Of a stretch of DNA of 64,000 nt, positions 25,480 to 37,212 are shown piece by piece (within the stretch, counting starts at the first letter, position 1; each line of letters starts with the position of its first letter). The notes under the pieces are model-generated. The model saw only the letters and a list, made by a program, of their open reading frames with translations. It had not been told where the DNA came from and ran no database searches. The DNA comes from Dichetophora obliterata. Its lineage: Eukaryota; Arthropoda; Insecta; Diptera; Sciomyzidae. The stretch is taken from contig OY986439.1 of assembly GCA_963920525.1 (NCBI GenBank), positions 21,400,819 through 21,464,818 of the forward strand, read 5' to 3'. A program made the translations under genes and the position numbers.

Positions 25480-25680
25480 AAGGCTACCTCCCATACAAAG
25501 TGACTGTACCAAAACGGTACAATCTATTTAAATTTCACATAAATGAGTACGATGGCTGCAAATTTTACAACCTAGTTTTAACCTTAAACACACACTCGAT
25601 GGTAAGAAATTGGTTAAAATAATAAAACTGAAAATCCCGCCCATCTTCAATACAAAGTGACGTCATCATGATAGTAAAGA
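25480..25680 (-). repeat. Reverse copies of the left-edge ~150-bp repeat
   Basis: CTACCTCCCATACAAAGTGA at 25485 and a diverged second unit (ATCTTCAATACAAAGTGACG) about 160 bp later are inverse versions of the 1-2270 repeat. Confidence 0.6.
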
Positions 25681-26144
25681 CTTTATAAATTAAAAAAAAA
25701 AAATTAATGTGTATACATAATATTATACACATAAGCTTTTATAAATAAAAAAGACTCTGTGTGTCAAATGTTAAATATTTTGATAAAAACCACGCCATAT
25801 AAAAAGTCAAGTCATGAAAATAATACAACATTCAAGACTTCGAATAAACTAAAATACGGCGGTGGTGGTATTTTAACTTCGGTCCAATCGAAGATAGTTC
25901 CTTACTAATTATTAATTTCATTTGATCTCTTCTGAATTTGAATTGATTACGACCATTTGGAAAAAGGTAAAAACGCCTACTTTTAAAATTTTTCAATTAT
26001 TATATTGATTTTATATGATTTAAATACAATTCTAAATGTTTAATAGTTTGAATCATACTTCATTTTAAATACAAATTCTCCATAATAATAATAACATAAG
26101 CATCAAGACTAAAGTAAAACAAAAATACAACAACAAATGTGAAA

Positions 26145-26520
26145 AAACTGAGAAATTGACACTTAAAATCTCATCGCCTTTGTGGTGCAGTGCGCTAGTG
26201 CGCGCTTGCACGAGTATCACAAAGATTTCTGATGAAGCCTTTAGCAGGGCCGAAATTGCAATAAAATCAGCTAGTGATTTTTTTCTTTTCATATTGAAAA
26301 ACTTTGTTGTTTTTGTTGTTGTTTCTTTGGAAAGATTCGTTAAAACAATTAATTGTTCTAACTTTGACCTAAAGCTCAATAAACGATTTTAAACTATCAA
26401 ACAACTAGAATTTGTATATAAAATCAAGTATGATATAAACTATCAAACATTTAGAATTTGTACTTAAATCATATAAAATCAACATAATAAATAACAAGGT
26501 CATTTAGAAAAAACTTTAAT
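26145..26520 (+). mobile_element. Dispersed element with CTGATGA-hairpin-GAAA motif
   Basis: The sequence matches, in inverse orientation, 40990-41297 (shared GCAATAAAATCAGCTAGTGA, GTTCTAACTTTGA, TCAATAAACGATTTTAAACT). At 26174-26224 a nested hairpin forms from CTTTGTG/CACAAAG and GTGCA/TGCAC. It is followed at 26229-26255 by CTGATGA, a short hairpin and GAAA. Such motifs are associated with Penelope-like and hammerhead-bearing retroelements; the assignment is inference. Confidence 0.55.
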
Positions 26521-28933
26521 TTTTCAATTATTTCATTCTATTGCCAAAGTGTTCAATGGTTCATGTTATTTAACTCAAAAACCGCTGAACCGATCTTTAT
26601 GAAATTTTCAGGGAAACGATAGCAAAGTCTTTAGAATGTTCCTGTAAAGTCTGGTGCTGATTGATAAAGGGGGCACATATACTACTTAATAAGTTTTTCC
26701 ATAACGAATGGCGATAACATTTTATGTAGTGAAATTTTCCGTAGAATCCGAATACTGTAATGGTTTTTCTTAGTCAATGTTGTTTATGGTTATTGATGCA
26801 TGTAATTAATTCTTTCTTTTTTTTGCTTTATATTTATTGTAAAATATATTTACTTGTATGATCTCAAATAAGAAAGTTAAGAAATTTGCATACAAAGTGC
26901 TATCAGTAGATATTAAATTATTTTTAACAAATTAGTAGTCTATAAGAGCCCTGTACTCTGATTGATAAAATAAATAAAATTAAATAAAATGAAAATAAAT
27001 GATTTGAATACATATTAGTTTTCTAATTCTAAAGTTTGGTCTTATTTTGTTGATTTAAATGGTTGAAAATAGATTATTTCACTATTTACATAAAGTTATT
27101 GCTACATTTTCATTATCCTATCCTTTCTTCTCCTCATAACAACTATTTTCAATAGCACCTCACAACCTCTTTTTAAACGACATAACCTCATATTAGTCCA
27201 CTCATACCTCATTCGAAGTGGGACAATGTACCACCACATTTTTTAAAATGAGTAACTCACTCAAACTCACCTCAAATCTGTTTTATGCCCATCACTAGTT
27301 AATAAGTTGTAGGATAAATTCATTCTGGATATTTTTTAATTCTTCTCTTAGAATCAGGGTTAGAATTAGAGTCATCAGGGTTCCCTAATTCAATGGAATT
27401 CAATGATTCTCGTGCGGAAAGCCCTAAAGGAATTAGCGATTTCGTAGATTTCTTTGGCTCTGTTTATAAGTCCGATTCTCATCCAATAGATCCGAATATT
27501 TTTTGTAACATTCCCCAACTTTTCAATACAGGTTTACTGAAGATACACGATGAGCTCGTTTTGGATATACTGAACAGTCTAGATAGCAGCAAGGGTGCTG
27601 GCTTTGATTTGCTTCTACCTTTATTTTTTTAAAAATGTGCCTTATCATTGCACTCCGCCCTAAGTATCATATACAACAAGTCACTTTCTTCAGGTATTTC
27701 TTGAAACGAATGGAAAACTGCCTGTATATCACCTATTTATAAATCTGGCCATCGTAAAACTGTCAATTATTCCCAAAGTATTTGACAAAATTATGGAAAA
27801 GCTTTTGTTTGCCGAAGTTCAAAGCTATATATTTGCTCATCAGCACGGTTTCTTTGCGGGTAGATCTACTACCACGAACCTTACTATCTTCTCCAATTTT
27901 TGTATCAATGTTGTCGAGGGCGGTGCACAAGTTGACACATTATACACAGACTTCTCTAAAGCTTTTGATAGCATTTTTCATCAAATACTAATTCTTAAGC
28001 TCAAAAAATTAGGTGTACACTCGCAAATGTTGAGATGGATGGAATCGTATCTTTGCGATCGAGTTCTTTAGGTAAAGGTATGTGACCAACTTTCTTATCC
28101 AATTTCCGCTAAAACAGGAGTTCCGCAAGGAAGTCATCTGGGTCCCCTTCTTTTCATTCTCTTTATAAACAGGGTGCGGAAAAATTCGTTCGCAATCGAT
28201 TAAAATACGATCTTATCGTTCGTTTTTTGCTGTGTGTGAGAATTTTTCAAACGAAAAATTTAAAAGCAGACGAACGGTCGCAATCGAAAAAGGAACGCTC
28301 TGCTTGCGTCGTTTTTTTTATCACTGATAAATTTGTGAGCTTTGTATTTTTTCGAACGAATTTTTCACACAATAACAAAAAGCAACAAACGTTCGTTTGG
28401 AATTGTTCATTCAAAATGAGCGTTTGAAAAAAAAATTCACGAACGTTCGTTTGTACGTAGAGTTATTAGACAAAATATAAGTTTGTTGTATTTTTGTACA
28501 CTTGCTGACATGAAAAGATGAAACCAAAATACAGATGTAGACTGCACATATGCATATGAGGAAAAATAATGTTTTAATAAGGTAAATAAACTTGATATTC
28601 CCAATCAAATGAAAAAATATGATTTGTTATGATTGTTGTTATATGATTAGATTGTATGATTACTTCTTGATGATCTTGATGATGAAGCATCGTCAAAATT
28701 ATGTTTGTGCTCACTCTCGTAATGCCTTTTGATATTCCCTTGAACACATCCCATGATTGGTTTTTCGCATAAGAGACATTTGGAAATGCTACTTATTTTG
28801 TCATGGATGACCATAGATTTTTTGTCTATTTTTGATACTTTACCTACCCATCACTGAAAATCAGGAAGTGAAGAACGTTTTAATACCTATGTTTTTAATA
28901 ACACTGGTCTGCAAAAGTGTAAAGGCACTATTA

Positions 28934-29285
28934 CGATAACTGGGGCGCCGTGATTAGAAAGTGTTGTTCTTTTCATAACAAAAAAAATGTTTGTTCGAAC
29001 AAAAAATCGATACCTCAACTAGTTATCTATGTTTAACATTTTGTTGCTTGGTACAAGATCTGTTCAATAAAATATCTATATCGTTGCCATTATCTCATAG
29101 AGTTAAAAGGTTGATCTATTGATTGAAATTGATATTGATTGATTGAAAGATTAAATGATTATCAAATTAAAAAATTGATAACTCGAAAACAAATCAATGC
29201 ATCGATTTTTCTTTCAGCCATTCCTATTTTTATTAAAAGTACTTCACGAATCCATTGTCAAAACACGGCGCACCAGTTACCGTAT
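28934..29285. mobile_element. Small foldback MITE inside the hAT
   Basis: The left end (GGGGCGCCGTGATT ... AAAAAATCGAT) and right end (inverse, with AAATCGATGCATTGATTTG) are inverted. The same arms occur at 44385-44540 and 50520-50690, so this is a short relative of the element that hosts the jockey copy. Confidence 0.6.
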
Positions 29286-29287
29286 TC

Positions 29288-29675
29288 TCTCCAGTATAAC
29301 TGATAAATTGGCAGTTTCGCGATCGGCACTTTCATCATATAAAGGTATCTTCCTTTGGAGACTTTCTTATTCCGCTATCATGAATAATTTTGTACCCGGA
29401 ATCAAAAAAGGGTGTTTTCATTTTTAATATAGCATATAAAGACATCAAATTTTTTTTACACTCATGACTATTGACGTTTGATGAACAAATTTGCATTAAA
29501 AATTTCCAAAATGTTCTTGAGATTTACCTTTGAGACTCCCTTTTTTGATTTCGGGTGAAAAATTATTCATGATAGGGCTGAATACAAACGCGTCCGGAGG
29601 AATTCAGTCAATTAGATACCTTTATATGATGAAAGTACTATCGCCAAACTTCCAATTTATCAGTTATACTGGGGA
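29288..29675. mobile_element. MITE with ~58-bp TIR CCAGTATAACTGATAAATTG
   Basis: CCAGTATAACTGATAAATTG and TTTCATCATATAAAGGTATC at the left recur inverted at 29612-29670. Arms extend further inward (ATCATGAATAATTTTG, ATCAAAAAAGGG). Flanking ATT may be the duplication. Non-coding. Confidence 0.7.
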
Positions 29676-31946
29676 GATTAAGGACTACAAATTATTCATG
29701 ACAGGGGCAGTGTCACAAGATGGAATTACCACCAAATTGCCTTTTTCTCGCATTTAATTTTCAAGTTTACCACACTCCCAAAATACCTCAAATTACCAAA
29801 AAATACCTCAAAATTAACACAAAATCCCATAATACCTCAAAAAAGTAAAAAGAAAATAGATACATACAAACCACCACAAACAAGTGCATAAAAATACAAA
29901 AAATTAAGGTGGCAACCCTATCCACCATCTTGAATTTTAAAATTCTGACTTCAGATTCGAAATCAGCAACCTCCTAGCACTGTTAAATAATGATGCTTGA
30001 CCCATTTTTACCTAGTGTTCGCGCCAGCACCGTATTCATTCTCTGATATAAATCATCTATTGCTAGTGAACAAGCTTTCGTTGCATTGACTGCAGTGAGC
30101 TCTCTGACAACGATATCTTAGATCAACAATATCTATGATCTGTTTTTTATTGCTCTATCATGTCTTATTCGTCTTCGCTGCAATCACACACATGTTTTCT
30201 TTGCAGCAAGCAAGACAGTGCAGTGTGGTGTGAAATGAACAAATGTTTTGAAGCCGGTTTTAAGTGCACCTACGCTGGGCTCTAATACATACCAAACTTG
30301 ATGACGCATACATAACTGAAAAGAATCCTCGGTAGACGATGTGGATGCTGACAGTCGGAACATAACTTTTTTTAGGAAACGAACGTTCCTGAATTTTTCT
30401 TTGAACGATTCATTTTTATGAAAAATTAAAAACGAACGCTGGTTGCTTATTATTTTTTTGTGAAAAATTCGATCGAATAAATTTAAAACTGACAAATTTT
30501 TCAGAGATAAAAAATACGACGCCAGCAGAGAGTTCCCCAATCGTTCGTGATAACTTGCGAGAAAAATTTTATATGAGGAGAACGATAATTGAGAACAATC
30601 GTATTTCAAACGTTCTTCGCACCCTGAAAAATACGACGCCAGCAGAGAGTTCCCCATTCGTTCGTGATAATTTGCGAGAACAACTTTATAGAACGATAAT
30701 TGAGAACAATCGTATTTCAAACGTTCTCCGCACCCTGTTTATAAATGATATCCCACATATATTGAAGTTCTGTAAAACACTATTATACGCTGATGATTTG
30801 AAACTGTTTATTGAAGTTTGTGACCTGAATGACTGTTCCAAGTTACAAGAAGACATTAAATCCTTTCTTCATTGGTGCAATATCAACAAGCTTCCGCTAA
30901 ATTTTTCTAAGTGTAAAATCTTAACGTTCTCCAGAAGAAGCATATCAATCAATTACGACTACACCGACGATTCTGCGCGTGGGTTTAGTAGAGTAAGTCA
31001 GTATAAGGACCTATGCATATTCTTTGATCATAAGCTCTCTTGATATTCACGTCGAATACGTTATATCAAAAGCTAACTCTCAACTAGGTTTTTTAAAAAG
31101 AAATTCTAAGGAGTTTCTAGATCCTTATACATCTAAAGCAGTTTTTGTTAGTCTTGTGAGATCTCTTCTGGAGTATGCAAGTGTTATCATCAGCTGGACT
31201 TCTCCAGCGATCGTTATAATTTAATTATAACGTAATTCTCTTGAAACATTTCTTATATGAGAGGTAAATTTGTATGGCAGCAAATTTGTATTTAAATATT
31301 TAGAAAAATTGCAATTAAGATTTTCTAGATTACTGCAGCAACACCAGAGCATTTCTTCAAAATATCACATCAACGAAGTTAGGTTTCTTGACAAAATTTC
31401 TGTAAAAGTTCTTCACTAAATTTCAAATGGATTAATTCAACATACAGTTAAGTCAACTTAAGCCACCTACCATTCCATCTGTTTGTTATGAGACAAAATG
31501 TAAAAGCAAAAAATTTCGTTAATTGACGTGTTTTGAAGCGATTGAATAGAGAAAAGCCCTTAGGCTCTGAATAATAACACGTTTTCATTTTCGCTAACGA
31601 CTTAAAAAGTGAAATGATGAAATGATGACAAAAACTCAACTATGATAAGCTGTATCGTGTCATTAAATGGTTTTGTTTCGTTTTTTCTTACCGACTCTGG
31701 AAGAATGCTAATTAATAATGGAATAGCAAATATTACAATAATTCTTAAATCTTTCAACACATTTGGACTAAGAAAAATAAAATATGATGTTACTTAATTA
31801 AACGCAATAAAGGAAAACAATACAATTAAGTTAGTTAAGATAGCCCTTTTGGAGGTCGATATTTAAAAAAAAAAAACCTTGCAAAACAAAGTACATTTCA
31901 AGTGCACGCACGCACATAGCATTTAGCTTACTTTCTACTAACTCAC

Positions 31947-32570
31947 CTCTTTAACTTTTTGACGCTTCTCTTCCACGCTAGGATCCGCATCGGCATGTTT
32001 GGCTTGTGGCATTTGCAAATTCAAATTGCCCACCGGCAGATTATCCGGCACGCTATCAAAAGCTGTTTCACCACCGGTTAGTGTGGGCTGTAGACTTTCA
32101 TGCGTTTCAGCACCGTTCAAAGGTGGCGCTGCGCCTTGCTGCTGTTCTTCGATCGGTGCCTCATTTTCATTGCCCTCATCAAGATAGTTTGTATCTAAAT
32201 ATTTAACATCTTTCTGGATGAATGGCTTATCGAGTAGCTCACCCAATTCTTCCTTAATTTTTGCTTGTAACTTTTCACGATCACCTTTAAAGTGCGGATC
32301 TGAGTCCTTGGGCGCATGAGCAGCTAGCGGTGGTGCTGGTATAAAAATTTCTGGACCGGCTTTTTGGAATTGCTTATAAGCTCGCAGCACACGGTCGCTG
32401 CCAAAATTATCGGGTAGCAAAAATATGCCACCGAAGCAGAAGAGGCAGAGAGTGGCCAGCACCAGGCCAATGAGACATTTTTCACGCGAATGAAAATTCG
32501 ATTTACGGCTAATGGGGCCGATGCGGTACATGATGTTGTTTTTTTGTTTTTGTTTCAGATGTTGATGCAA
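31947..32570 (-). CDS. mas-1: Class I alpha-1,2-mannosidase (Golgi), first coding exon
   Basis: The 208 codons encode the N-terminus of a type II Golgi membrane protein: a short cytosolic tail, one signal-anchor (residues ~32-52, CLIGLVLATLCLFCFGGIFL), then a charged stem. The stem ends VEEKRQKVKE just before a consensus donor GTGAGT (31946-31941). Mammalian MAN1A1/MAN1A2 have the same anchor pattern and REKRxKIKE leading into the catalytic (GH47) domain, which would start in the next exon. GH47 enzymes trim Man9 to Man5 N-glycans. The ORF begins at Met1, but Met14 (MYRIGPISRKSNF) is an equally good start. No further exon is recognisable to the left inside the window. The gene symbol follows the Drosophila alpha-Man-Ia name and rests on recognition by eye. 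Confidence 0.85.
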
Positions 32571-33120
32571 AGTTAATTCGCGGCAATACGTTGTGGTGGG
32601 TTGAATTTACGTCACTTTATAAATGGAGAAAGTAGTGACAAGGAACCGGCTTACAGGGGAAGACACTACAAATGTTGGTGGATGGGTAAAAGTGACGACG
32701 CGCGGCTCTGGCGAAGTAAATTGATTTGGCAACTTGGAAGGTGTCTGGACAAAACCAAAATTATTGCATTGCATTGAGTTGAAGCTTGAAAATTTGCACA
32801 CTTGTTTCTTCTTATTGCTCTGATTAATTCTTTTTATTTTGTTTTTTTTTTCAATAATCAATGCTCATTTCTTTTATTTGCAAATTTATTTTTTTATATT
32901 TAAATAAGACACTAGCAAAAAACAATCCAAATAAAGCAAAGCAAACGACCAAAAGACACCGACCGCAGGCAGACAACGAACGCGAACAACTGTCAACGTG
33001 ACAGCCCCAAAAATGCTCCACAATAACAAAATATAAAAAATTTAACACATGCACACAAACACATTCAAACATACCCACCCAACACACAAATGAGAAATCA
33101 AATTAAAGCAGAGAGAAAAA
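32571..33120 (-). other. Probable 5' UTR/promoter side of the mannosidase gene
   Basis: Sequence upstream of the ATG has no supported ORF. The minus-strand ORFs (84 and 78 aa) lack domains. I see no clear TATA or splice signal that decides a transcription start. Confidence 0.35.
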
Positions 33121-33289
33121 GAGTTGCCAACTCCTCTTAGGATGGGTTGAATTTAGTTAATAAATATAATTTGTTTGTCAGTTCATTTGAGGAGGTGAAA
33201 AGCAGAGCATAAAAGTCGGCATACTTTACTTTTAGCAAAAATGTAGGCATATTTTACCTTTAGCTAAATGAATTTTTTCACTTTTTTTT

Positions 33290-34190
33290 TCTATAAATAT
33301 ATGTATAAAGGCCTTCTTATTCCAAATCTGAAAAAATTAATGGTCGCTCTCATCTGGTTTAGAAGTTTTATATGGGTCCAAAGTTGAAAAATGGGCTAAC
33401 AAAAACTTGCTATATCTTTGCTATATATAAACAAAACTAATTAAAAGAAAGGCTATTCTATTACCTATTCAATAAGTTATTATCCATAAAGTTCAATCAA
33501 TTACTTTCTAAGATATAACTCTTTTTATGTACCAACTATTTTGCATCAAAATTTTAGATGCATTTCAGATTCATATAAAAACGCCGAAGACAAGAAAAAT
33601 TGTTATTAAAAATCGCCGTAATTCAATAACAGTTCCTTAATATTTCAAAAATTCTTACAAAATTAATAATATTTCATATCTTTTAACTGTATAACTTAAT
33701 CTTTAAGTGTTTTAAAAATGTCTCGAGTGTGGCTCATCTCGATATTCCTCCATCATATATGTTGCATCGTATATGTAACTAGTTAAACCTTTGTTACTAA
33801 AATTGCAATTATTCCTTTTTTTATATAATTTGGACTTCCAGCTTAATAGTGTTTTGCCCTTGTACGGAATATTGTTTTAAACACTACAAAACGAAAATAT
33901 TTAAGTATAAAAGAAGTTATATCTTAAAAAGTTATGCATGGATTTTAATGTTTTATACCTCCATGTTGAATAGGTGCTCGTATTACCTTTCTTTTGATAC
34001 CCATAATGCTTACTTTTCTAGGAAAATTTAAAAAATTACAGCATTTTTTCAAGGCCATTCTCCCTAACTTTGGACCGCTATAACATTTAAACGTCTTGAG
34101 AGCGTATTTTTTCACTGTTCGCTTTTTTAGCTCTAAATACACATTTGGAAGAAAAAAATCAAAAAAGTCCATTTTAGCTTAAGGTAAAAT
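33290..34190. mobile_element. Foldback element, copy 1 of the 'AAGGCC..TTATTCCAAATCTG' family
   Basis: The left arm (33290-33540: TTATTCCAAATCTGAAAAAA, TCATCTGGTTTAGAAGTT, GTCCAAAGTTG) and right arm (33905-34190) are inverted and imperfect. The same arms recur at 34200-34500/36715-37000, 37035-37212 and 39995-40540. Confidence 0.65.
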
Positions 34191-34199
34191 GTTTCAAAA

Positions 34200-37000
34200 T
34201 TAATTTTGTTAACTTTTTTTTTTTTTGTGGAATAAATGTATTTAGGGCTTTTTATTCCAAATCTGTAAAAATTAATGGCCTCTATCATCTGGTTTAGAAG
34301 TTATAATTGTCCAAAGTTGCAAAAATTGGCCTGAAAATCTAGTTATTTTTTATTTTTATACGAAACTAATTATTATGGGTATCAGTTGAAAGGTTATGTT
34401 GTTACCTATTCAACGAGCCATCTAGCTCAAAAATCCATGCATTACTTTTGAAGATACAACATTTTAATTATTATGCACTCTTGATGGTTCGCCCTTTAAA
34501 GAAATATATATATTAAGGTGGGTCAATTTGTATGTGTGAAAAAAAGTAGCAAATCGTACCCCTCAGGCGTATTCTATGGATGATTTTAAGGAACTTTACC
34601 GAAGAAACCATGGGTCGGTTCTGAAGGTTCTTTCTGTAAAAAAAAACATGTTTTTTGCTCGTAACTTTTCATTTTTCAAAAAACACATATCCAGATCTTC
34701 TAAAAATATAAATTCCTTACTTATACCAGCATTTAGGCATAAAGAAATTTTTAAATTATGTTTTATTATAACTCTTATTGACCTCCAAACATATTATTTT
34801 TTGCTTTTTTTTTTAAACACATTTTGTTAAAACCTCTGTAAAAAACACATTTTTCATTGGATCTACCTAAAATTGATCTTGTTGGAAAGGAATGAAATTA
34901 TTCTTTATTTTAATATATCGGTTAAAACAAATCTGTGTGTGAAAAATGACTAAACGTCAGTAATTGACTTTAGAAATCTGCTAAAAAAAATAATGTCTTT
35001 TAGGCATAAACAAATTTTAAAAATTAGTTATTATATCTTATTAGCTGAAACCCTTCATGTTACGCCTCCTTGTCCAACGCTCATAAAATGATAACTCTTA
35101 TTGTCCTATAAAAACAGATATTTTTACTGTTTAAGAAACACATTTTGTTAAAACTGCTGGAAAAAAGTCTTTTTTATTATTATAATAAGTTTTGAAGTGA
35201 TTCCAAATTTTTTCAAGATCAAGAGATTTTAAAGTGCTTTCTTTTTTTATTTTTTTTTTAATCCCTTTCCAACAAGTTCAATTTTACGAAAATCGAATGG
35301 GAAAATGTGTCTTTTACAGAGGTTTTAACAAAATGTATTTTTGAATATAGCAAAAAATTCTATGTTTGGAGGTCAATAAGAGTAATAATAAAACATAAGT
35401 TAAAAAAATTTATTTTTGCCTAAATGTTGGTGTAAGTAAAGAATTTATATTTTTTGCAGATTTGGGTATGTGTTCTTTGAAAAAAAAAAGTTACAAGCAA
35501 AAAACATGTTTTTTTTTAACAAAAAGGACCTTCAGGAGAATCAAAAACGCTCAGATAAATTTTCTCAGATTTGAAAAAAAAGTATGCAGAAATAGTTCTT
35601 ATGAGTTCCTCTAACTTTTAAGACCCCGAACGCCTGATTTGTTTCCCCCATACAAAAGCGATCCGGTCTAATAGACATGTTTAAAAAAGTTGGCCATCAT
35701 GAAAAATTAGTTGAACAATAAGATTAACACTTAACCTTATAACGACAGTATTATTTAAGTAATTTGTATTTTAGTTATTTTTAAAAAAATATTGATAAAC
35801 AAAATTGAAAAAAAAAATAAAACTAAAAGATATAACAAAAACAAAATTAAGGAATATATAAAAATTATTATGAAACGCCGTCTCTCTTGAAATCTTGATT
35901 GCCTTCAAGCCGAGGTAATTATTCGTGGCTTTTTAATGTCACCGCCATACTTTCTTATCGATTCTTCTCTATTGCACGTTTCGAAACAATGGTAAATAGT
36001 TGCACATTCCTCTCCGTACTTTGAATTTAAATTAAATATTTATAGATTTTTCTTCTTCTTCTTATGAATTTAAAGCCGAACTGAACTCTTAAAATATTCG
36101 ATAATTTCGACATTTTGTTTTAAATTCTACGTTGTTCCTACCTTAAAATGCAACTATAGAGAAGAGTGGAGTAGAATTATAATTAAAACTGGAGTAGAGC
36201 TGATTGCTAGAACCGGAGATAACGAATTTTAAATATTTATAGAGCTCCCTGAAGAAAAAGTTTTTAAATAAGCTTTAATAATATCAATTTTAATTTGAAA
36301 TCATTTCGGCCCGAGACCCTACAATGACATGAGGGGCGATATGTTGTTCAGGAACCCCTTCTAATTTTTTATCCAGGAAATTACCATAACACTTTTATGA
36401 TTTTTATCTTATTTTTACACAAAGTTTGCTTAATATTGATAAATTACCCGGTTTGGCTCAGTAAAATAGTTATTTTTAAATTTTCGGGGCCTTGAAATCC
36501 AATTTCGATCTATGGTTTTTTCAGAAAAGTTGCTTAAAATTACCCATAGAATACGCCCTGGGGGTACGATTTATCACAAAAGTAATTGACCCACCTCAAT
36601 ATATATATATAATATATATTTTTGCTTACGTGTTAATATATTATAATTCTGTTATATATATATAAGTTAATATATTATATAAGTTATATATTATATATAT
36701 ACTGTTATATCTACAAAAGCAATGCAAGGATTTTCAAGATAGATAGCTCGTTGAATAGGTAAGCGCATAACCCATAATAACTATTTTTTAGGAAAATAAA
36801 AAAATTACAAGTTTTTAAGGCCAATTTTTACAACTTTGGACTCCCTATAACTTCTGAACGAGTTATGAGCGGCCCTTAATTTTTTTCACTATTAGCTTTT
36901 AAGCTCTAAATACGCATTCAAAAAAGCAAAAAGCCCATTTTTGCTAACGGTAAAATGTTCCTAAAAGTCTAAGGCCGCGTTCATATTAAGCGTTTTGGAA
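34200..37000. mobile_element. Foldback element copy 2, split by a hAT-like insertion
   Basis: The left arm at 34225-34500 and right arm at 36715-37000 are inverted copies of the same family (AAAATCCATGCATTACTTTT; CAACGAGC against GCTCGTTGAAT). The 34514-36598 element lies between them in the loop. A partial third arm follows at 37035-37212. Confidence 0.65.
34514..36598. mobile_element. hAT-like element, 2.1 kb, TIR TRAGGTGGGTCAATT
   Basis: TAAGGTGGGTCAATT (left) and its near-exact inverse (right) are followed inward by conserved AATCGTACCCC and GCGTATTCTATGG. It is flanked by ATATATAT on both sides. Inner segments 34600-34900 and 35270-35530 are inverted copies of each other, and the latter matches 3540-3935. 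No intact transposase ORF; the 84-aa ORF at 34576 is from the arm. Confidence 0.75.
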
Positions 37001-37212
37001 CAATTAAAAATGAACGGAAACTCGCATTTTTATTTTTTTTTATTCATATGTATTAAGGCCTTCTAAGTTCAATTCCGGGCAAATTTCAGGCCACTCTCAA
37101 GTCGTTTATAAGTCGTAGCGGTCCAAAGTTGTAAAGTCGGCCTTAAAATCTAGTTATTTTTTATTTTTTATACAAAACTAATTATTATGGGTATCAATAA
37201 AAAGGTTATGCT

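Larger units (their letters stand above)
28170..30737. mobile_element. hAT-type element, 2.57 kb, TSD TTTATAAA
   Basis: Termini CAGGGTGCGGA / TCCGCACCCTG are inverted, and an exact 8-bp duplication TTTATAAA lies at 28162-28169 and 30738-30745. Both features define hAT. No transposase is recognisable. The right end is duplicated in tandem (~30507-30624 and 30625-30737), each copy ending GCACCCTG. The interior hosts other elements: 28934-29285, 29288-29675, and a loop-type repeat near 29900. ORFs at 30184-30720 (-) and 30555 (+, first part) come from the duplicated end. Confidence 0.88.
27375..31440 (+). pseudogene. Decayed LINE ORF2 interrupted by a hAT insertion
   Basis: Fragments of one non-LTR RT lie on both sides of 28170-30737. 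Left: 27393-27632 (pre-RT region), then 27793-28169 with HQHGFFAGRST, TDFSKAFDSIFHQ and TGVPQGSHLGPLLFILFIN. Right: 30738 onward, with LFINDIPHILKF, YADDLKLF and a thumb region running through frameshifts to about 31440 (KYLEKLQLRFSRLL). The two halves join within the LFIN..D box exactly at an 8-bp duplication. Several stops and frameshifts show it was dead or is now dead. 5' truncated. Confidence 0.85.

Noticed and set aside
30184..30720. 178-aa minus-strand ORF
   Set aside because: Its N-terminal part is a twofold repeat (YDCSQLSF..., NSLLASYF) created by the tandemly duplicated right end of the hAT element; no domain.
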